Of a stretch of DNA of 39,707 bases, positions 35,796 through 39,707 are shown in pieces. The first letter of the stretch is position 1; every line of letters starts with the position of its first letter. The stretch covers positions 1 through 39,707 of the forward strand of contig CAMBSN010000019.1 in NCBI GenBank assembly GCA_945870505.1, written 5' to 3'. Origin of the DNA: Candidatus Kuenenia stuttgartensis (GTDB taxonomy: Bacteria > Planctomycetota > Planctomycetia > Pirellulales > UBA1268). A model generated the notes under the pieces. It had not been told where the DNA came from. It searched no databases and saw only the letters and a list, made by a program, of their open reading frames with translations. The position numbers were made by a program, and so were the translations under genes.

Positions 35796-37223
35796 ATGCG
35801 GATCCTCCTCACCGGCGCCACGGGCTACGTCGGCGGCTGCCTGCTCGACGAACTGCAGCGCCGTGGTCATGCGGTCTGCTGCCTGGTGCGGCGTCCTGAG
35901 AGGCTCGCCGGCCGCACGAGCGCCACGACAGAGATCATTCAAGGCGATGCCGCCAACCCGGCCGACTTGGCCCGGGCCTGCGCGGGCGTCGAGGTCGCCT
36001 ACTGGCTCGTCCACTCGATGGAGGGCGGCGTCGACTTCGAGCGGGCCGACCGGCTCGCGGCGGAGCGGTTTGCGGCCGCCGCCACCGCGGCCGGCGTGCG
36101 AAAGATCGTCTACCTCGGTGGTCTCGGAGCCGATGACGACCGGCTCTCGCCACACCTCCGCAGTCGCCAGGAGGTGGGGTCGATCCTGCGGGCGAGCGGC
36201 CTCGACGTGATCGAGTTTCGGGCCTCGATCATCATCGGGGCGGGCAGCTTTTCGTTTGACCTCGTGCGGATGCTCGTCGAGCGACTCCCGGTGATGATCT
36301 GCCCGGCATGGCTGGCCACCCCAACCCAGCCGATCGCGATCGCCGATGTTGTGGCCTATCTCGCCGCAGCCGCTGACCTGCCGTCCGACGGTCCGCGAAT
36401 CTTTGAGATTGGCGGTCCAGACAAGGTCTCGTATGGCGCCATCATGCACGAGTACGCCCGGCAGCGAGGCCTCCGCAGGCTGATGATCCCGGTGCCGGTG
36501 CTGACGCCGCGGCTCTCCGGGCTGTGGCTCAAACTCGTGGCGCCGCGATACGCGAAGGTAGGGCAGAAGTTGATCGACGGCCTCAAGAACCCGACTGTCG
36601 TGACCAACGACGCCGCCCACCGCGAGTTTTCGCTCGTGCCTCGCGACCTGCGCACGGCCGTGGGCGAGGCACTCCGCAGCGAACACGCCGCCTTCGCCGA
36701 CCGTAATTGGGCCGAGTTTGCGGGTGGGTCGCCGCGGCGGTACGGCGGCACGAACGAGGGCCGCGTGCTCATCGATCATCGTCACGCGGTGGTATCTGTG
36801 TCGGCTGACAAGGCCTTCGCAGCGATCGAGCGGATCGGCGGTGCGAATGGCTGGTATGCCTGCAACTGGCTCTGGATCGTTCGCGGCTGGATCGACCGCA
36901 TGCTGGGCGGGCCGGGGATGTCGCGAGGCCGCCGCGATCCGGAGCGGTTGCGGCAGGGCGACACGCTCGACTGCTGGAAGGTGGAGGTCTTGGAACCACC
37001 GCGGCGGCTGCGACTCGTGGCGGAGATGAAGATGCCGGGCCGCGGCTGGCTCGAGTTTGAGGTTGTGCCCCGCGACGGCGATGTGACGATTCATCAGACC
37101 GCCGTCTTTGATCCGCACGGCCTCGGTGGCCTGGCCTACTGGTATTCGATCTGGCCGCTCCATGAGGTCGTATTTCGGAGGATGCTGGCCGGGATCGCCC
37201 GCGCCGCCGTCCGCGGGGCGTAG
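35796..37223 (+). CDS. NAD(P)H-binding SDR-like protein with DUF2867 domain
   Basis: The 475-residue protein has an N-terminal atypical short-chain dehydrogenase domain: ILLTGATGYVGGCLLDEL is the dinucleotide loop, then VAYWLVHSM and IVYLGGLGADD, but no YxxxK catalytic pair is obvious. From about residue 320 it fits DUF2867 (RVLIDHRHAVVSVSADKAF, WLWIVRGWIDRMLGGPGM, GDTLDCWKVEV, LRLVAEMKMPGRGWLEFEV). The fusion is common in bacteria and sometimes called a nucleoside-diphosphate-sugar epimerase, but its reaction is unknown. ATG 35796 gives the standard start, without a good ribosome site. It stands alone between family B arrays. Confidence 0.88.
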   Translation: MRILLTGATGYVGGCLLDELQRRGHAVCCLVRRPERLAGRTSATTEIIQGDAANPADLARACAGVEVAYWLVHSMEGGVDFERADRLAAERFAAAATAAGVRKIVYLGGLGADDDRLSPHLRSRQEVGSILRASGLDVIEFRASIIIGAGSFSFDLVRMLVERLPVMICPAWLATPTQPIAIADVVAYLAAAADLPSDGPRIFEIGGPDKVSYGAIMHEYARQRGLRRLMIPVPVLTPRLSGLWLKLVAPRYAKVGQKLIDGLKNPTVVTNDAAHREFSLVPRDLRTAVGEALRSEHAAFADRNWAEFAGGSPRRYGGTNEGRVLIDHRHAVVSVSADKAFAAIERIGGANGWYACNWLWIVRGWIDRMLGGPGMSRGRRDPERLRQGDTLDCWKVEVLEPPRRLRLVAEMKMPGRGWLEFEVVPRDGDVTIHQTAVFDPHGLGGLAYWYSIWPLHEVVFRRMLAGIARAAVRGA

Positions 37224-37237
37224 CGGGCGAAGTAGCA

Positions 37238-37458
37238 CCTCAGGTTGCCAACCCGCGGCTACGGGTTCGTGACACGCCCATCACGTAGGTGCAGGTTGGT
37301 AACCTGCACCTGAATCACGCCAGGCGTTGTGTCACCGCAGGTTGCCAACCCGCGGCTACGGGTTCGTGACAAGCCCGCCACGTAGGTGCAGGTTGGTAAT
37401 CTGCACCTGAATCACGCCAGGCGTTGCGTCACCGCAGGTTGCCAACCTGCGGCTACGT
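37238..37458. repeat. Family B palindromes with a 97-bp tandem unit
   Basis: Two 97-bp units start at 37284 and 37381. Each contains GTAGGTGCAGGTTGGTAACC (the second has one change, TAAT), the linker TGAATCACGCCAGGCGTTG and a CCGCAGGTTGCCAACC palindrome. A partial unit precedes them at 37238. The same composite lies at 35640. They fill the gap between convergent genes. Confidence 0.88.
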
Positions 37459-37486
37459 AGGTGTTCGACGCCGCAAGGGCTTGCTG

Positions 37487-38416
37487 TCAAAGCACGTCAG
37501 AGGGCCGCTGGCGACACTGCTCGCAGGCGGCCAGGCCCTCGATCTGGATCGTCGAGTGCGCCACGCGAAACCGCTCCCGGAGCACCGCCCCCGCTTCGCT
37601 CAGGAGACGGTCATGATCGGTGCCATCGACCGCGACGAGGTGAGCCGTGAGCGAGATTTCCGAGGTGCTCGCGCCCCACACGTGCAGGTCGTGCACCTCG
37701 CGCACGCCGGGCAGCGCGGCGAGAGCGGCCTCGATCGCCTCGGGCTCGACCCCGCGTGGCACGGCGTCGAGTGCCAGATCGAGGCTCTCGCGAAACAAGC
37801 CCCAGGTTCCGGCCACGATCACCGCCGCCACCACGAGGCTGGTGACGGGATCGATCCACGTGGCTCCGGTGAGGGCGATCGCCGCTCCCGCGAGCACCAC
37901 GCCGAGCGACACGGCCGCATCGGCGGCCATATGCAGGAAGGCGCCGCGGACGTTCGCATCGCTGTGGCCCTTGAGAAACAACAGAGCAGTGACCGTGTTG
38001 ATGACGACGCCCAGCGAGGCCACCGCGATCACGATCGGCCCGGCGACCGGCTCCGGCGACTGCAACCGACGCACCGCCTCCCAGGCGATGCCGCCACAGG
38101 CCACGAGCAATAGGACCGCGTTGGCGAGCGCCGCGTAAATCGTCGAGCGACGCAGGCCCCAGGTGTATCGTCGTGACGGTGGCCGGCGGGCGAGCCAACT
38201 GGCCCCCCAGGCGAGCAGCAGGCCAAGCACATCGCCGGCGTTGTGGCCTGCGTCGGCCAGCAACGCCAGGGAGCCTGCCGCCACGCCCGCCACCGCCTCC
38301 GCGGCGACGAACAGCGTGTTGAGGGCCACGCCGGCTGCCATGGCCCGGTCGAGGTAGCCCGTCGAGAGGCCGTGGCCGCAGCCGGCTCCGTGCGAATGGG
38401 TGTGGGTATGGGGCAT
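37487..38416 (-). CDS. Cation diffusion facilitator (zinc/cobalt exporter, CzcD/ZitB type)
   Basis: The 309-residue protein has a His-rich head (MPHTHTHSHGAGCGHG), six membrane helices and a cytoplasmic C-terminal domain. The transport-site ligands are SLALLADAGHNAGD in helix 2 (Asp and His four and eight residues apart) and AFLHMAADAAVSLG in helix 5 (HxxxD), the pattern of zinc-selective CDF proteins. The C-terminal part has VREVHDLHVWGAS and AHLVAVDG, typical of the dimer domain. It exports Zn2+ or similar ions against protons at the inner membrane. A Cys pair (ACEQCRQ) at the end may bind metal. It is divergent from the Gfo/Idh/MocA gene at 38542. Confidence 0.93.
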   Translation of the reverse strand: MPHTHTHSHGAGCGHGLSTGYLDRAMAAGVALNTLFVAAEAVAGVAAGSLALLADAGHNAGDVLGLLLAWGASWLARRPPSRRYTWGLRRSTIYAALANAVLLLVACGGIAWEAVRRLQSPEPVAGPIVIAVASLGVVINTVTALLFLKGHSDANVRGAFLHMAADAAVSLGVVLAGAAIALTGATWIDPVTSLVVAAVIVAGTWGLFRESLDLALDAVPRGVEPEAIEAALAALPGVREVHDLHVWGASTSEISLTAHLVAVDGTDHDRLLSEAGAVLRERFRVAHSTIQIEGLAACEQCRQRPSDVL

Positions 38417-38541
38417 GGCGTAGGGATCATACCCGCCGAGCCAGCAGGCATTGGGATACCAGCGGGCGAGGATTCGCCAGCGGCGGTAGGATTCGGCGTT
38501 TGAACCAGCTCACGTGTTTGGTGTGATTGAAAGGGAGTCGT

Positions 38542-39663
38542 ATGGAACCTCTGCGGGTGGCGGTGATCGGTCGGACGGGCCGCGGCGATTGGGGGCATGC
38601 GATCGATGAACTCTGGCGAGACATCGAGGTGGCCGAACTTGTGGCGGTGGCCGACGAGAGCGAAGAGGGCCTCGCCCAGGCGGTCGCGCGACTGAAACTC
38701 GACGGCACGAAGCCCGGTACGGCCCATCGCGACTGGCGGAAGATGCTCGCCGAGGTGAAGCCCGACGTGGTTGTCCTGTGCATGCGGCATATCGACTGCC
38801 ACGCCGAGATGGCGATCGCGGCCGCGGAGGCCGGGGCGAAGGGAATCTTCGTCGAGAAACCGTTCGTCCGAACGCTCACCGAGGCCGACGCCGTGGTCGC
38901 GGCCTGCACGAAGGCCGACACCAAACTGGGGCTCGCCTTCGTCAACCGCCACGCACCGTCGTATGCCGCGGCGAAGGATCTGATCGAGGACGGCCGGATC
39001 GGGAAGGTGCTCGAGATCCGGGCACGCGGCAAGGAAGACAAGCGTGGTGGCGGCGAAGACCTCTGGGTGCTGGGCAGCCACGTCCTCGACATGATGGCCG
39101 ACCTCGGCGGCACGCCGAAGTGGTGCGAGGCCGCGGTCACCCTCGGAGGCAAGGCGATCACCAAGGCCGATGCGGTGGAGGGACCCGAGGGCCTGGGGCT
39201 GATCGCCGGCGATGCCGTCGCCGCGATGTTCGGGATGGCCGATGGGCCGATCGGCTACTTTGCCAGTGTGCGCGACGCTGGGGCCAAGCAGCCCAACTTC
39301 GGCCTCACGATCGCCGGCACAGCTGGAGCGATCCACATCCGTCCCGACTTCGTGCCGCACGCCTACTTCCGGGAGGCGCCGCTCTGGCGAATGGACAAGG
39401 ACTACCCCTGGCAGCCCATCGGCCCCGAGGGACTCGGTTCACCGCTGCCGGAGCAGGATGTCGACCGGGCAGCCGAACGGGCGAAGTGGGGCCGCCTCGC
39501 CGCCCTCGATCTGCTCGCCGCGATCGCCGAAGACCGCGAGCCGGAGACAGGGATGTATGCGGGCACCACGACCGTGGAGATGATCGCCGCGATCTACGCC
39601 TCGGCCCTCTCCGCTCGTCGCATCGACCTGCCGCTGAAGGACCGCGCCAATCCGCTGGCGTAG
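38542..39663 (+). CDS. Gfo/Idh/MocA-family oxidoreductase
   Basis: The 373-residue protein begins with a Rossmann fold of the form LRVAVIGRTGRGDWGHA, slightly unlike the usual GxGxxG. GIFVEKPFVRTLTEAD contains the family's EKP motif (Lys near residue 112). The second domain has DLWVLGSHVLDMMADL with the conserved His. It differs clearly from the copy at 31185 and more closely resembles planctomycete members of unknown substrate. AAAGGGAG lies six bases before ATG 38542, which decides the start over an upstream TTG. It stands alone; element C begins 32 bases after its stop. Confidence 0.9.
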   Translation: MEPLRVAVIGRTGRGDWGHAIDELWRDIEVAELVAVADESEEGLAQAVARLKLDGTKPGTAHRDWRKMLAEVKPDVVVLCMRHIDCHAEMAIAAAEAGAKGIFVEKPFVRTLTEADAVVAACTKADTKLGLAFVNRHAPSYAAAKDLIEDGRIGKVLEIRARGKEDKRGGGEDLWVLGSHVLDMMADLGGTPKWCEAAVTLGGKAITKADAVEGPEGLGLIAGDAVAAMFGMADGPIGYFASVRDAGAKQPNFGLTIAGTAGAIHIRPDFVPHAYFREAPLWRMDKDYPWQPIGPEGLGSPLPEQDVDRAAERAKWGRLAALDLLAAIAEDREPETGMYAGTTTVEMIAAIYASALSARRIDLPLKDRANPLA

Positions 39664-39694
39664 GTCGAACGGCTCACTCCTCACTCCGCGCGGG

Positions 39695-39707
39695 AAAACG
39701 GTGACAG
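39695..39707. mobile_element. Family C element, first 13 bases of copy 3
   Basis: AAAACGGTGACAG at the right edge is identical to the start of the elements at 7819 and 17889. The remainder lies outside the window. As at 17889, it is placed just after a gene's stop codon. Confidence 0.65.

Noticed and set aside
37238-37458. CRISPR-like repeat array
   Set aside because: Repeats are palindromes with conserved linkers, not uniform repeats with unique spacers, and there are no cas genes.

Overview
The window is GC-rich chromosomal DNA from a member of the Planctomycetota, most likely Pirellulales-like. I infer this from gene content: a DUF1598 protein (a family I know only from planctomycetes), a DUF1844 protein, a PmoA-like DUF6807 protein, two Gfo/Idh/MocA oxidoreductases with a xylose-isomerase-like partner, and many short palindromes in the gaps between genes. 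Most genes are housekeeping or metabolic. I see no phage, conjugation or CRISPR locus.

Layout. 1-582: 3' end of a family GT10 fucosyltransferase. 589-1554: a REP-associated tyrosine transposase (RAYT) gene bracketed by bulged-hairpin REP-like repeats (family A). 1617-5667: a SAM methyltransferase, a SYLF-domain secreted protein and a DAHP synthase. 5820-9809: a tight run pyrG, DUF1844, DUF6807 and folD with ATGA overlaps, in which a 95-bp perfect-ended inverted-repeat element (family C) lies inside the signal-peptide region of the DUF6807 gene. 10051-12000: an ABC exporter. 12157-15034: rhamnulokinase divergent from cysH, followed by an Rrf2 regulator. 15229-17871: a tandem universal stress protein and epmB, divergent from efp, so an EF-P and its lysine aminomutase sit together. 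18173-24405: DUF1598, dnaE and an FHA protein, all on the minus strand.

24590-26326: tRNA-Arg(UCG), then a Fic-domain gene, then a 25-bp near-copy of the tRNA 3' end. This looks like a small tRNA-integrated island without an integrase. 26438-27419: a small anchored protein and a thioredoxin-like protein. 27584-27792: a gene-free stretch with a sigma70-like promoter, three stacked or branched helices and a strong intrinsic terminator. It is the best candidate here for an undescribed structured RNA. 27850-30458: a two-helix membrane protein, a secreted HExxH peptidase and a CinA-like/nucleotidyltransferase fusion. 30614-34514: a small secreted protein, then an oxidoreductase, isomerase and MFS transporter cassette. 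34750-39663: a YpfJ-type metallopeptidase, an NAD(P)-binding/DUF2867 protein, a CDF metal exporter and a second Gfo/Idh/MocA protein. The window ends 13 bases into a third copy of element C.

Three dispersed repeat families fill most gaps. Family A is a palindrome of about 27 bp with a bulged A and a GTRA loop, usually in inverted pairs. Family B is a short CAGGTT-nnn-AACCTG palindrome often preceded by GTAG, sometimes in 97-99-bp tandem units. Family C is the 95-bp hairpin. Start codons were chosen from family alignment knowledge, Shine-Dalgarno matches and avoidance of repeat DNA. No database search was possible.
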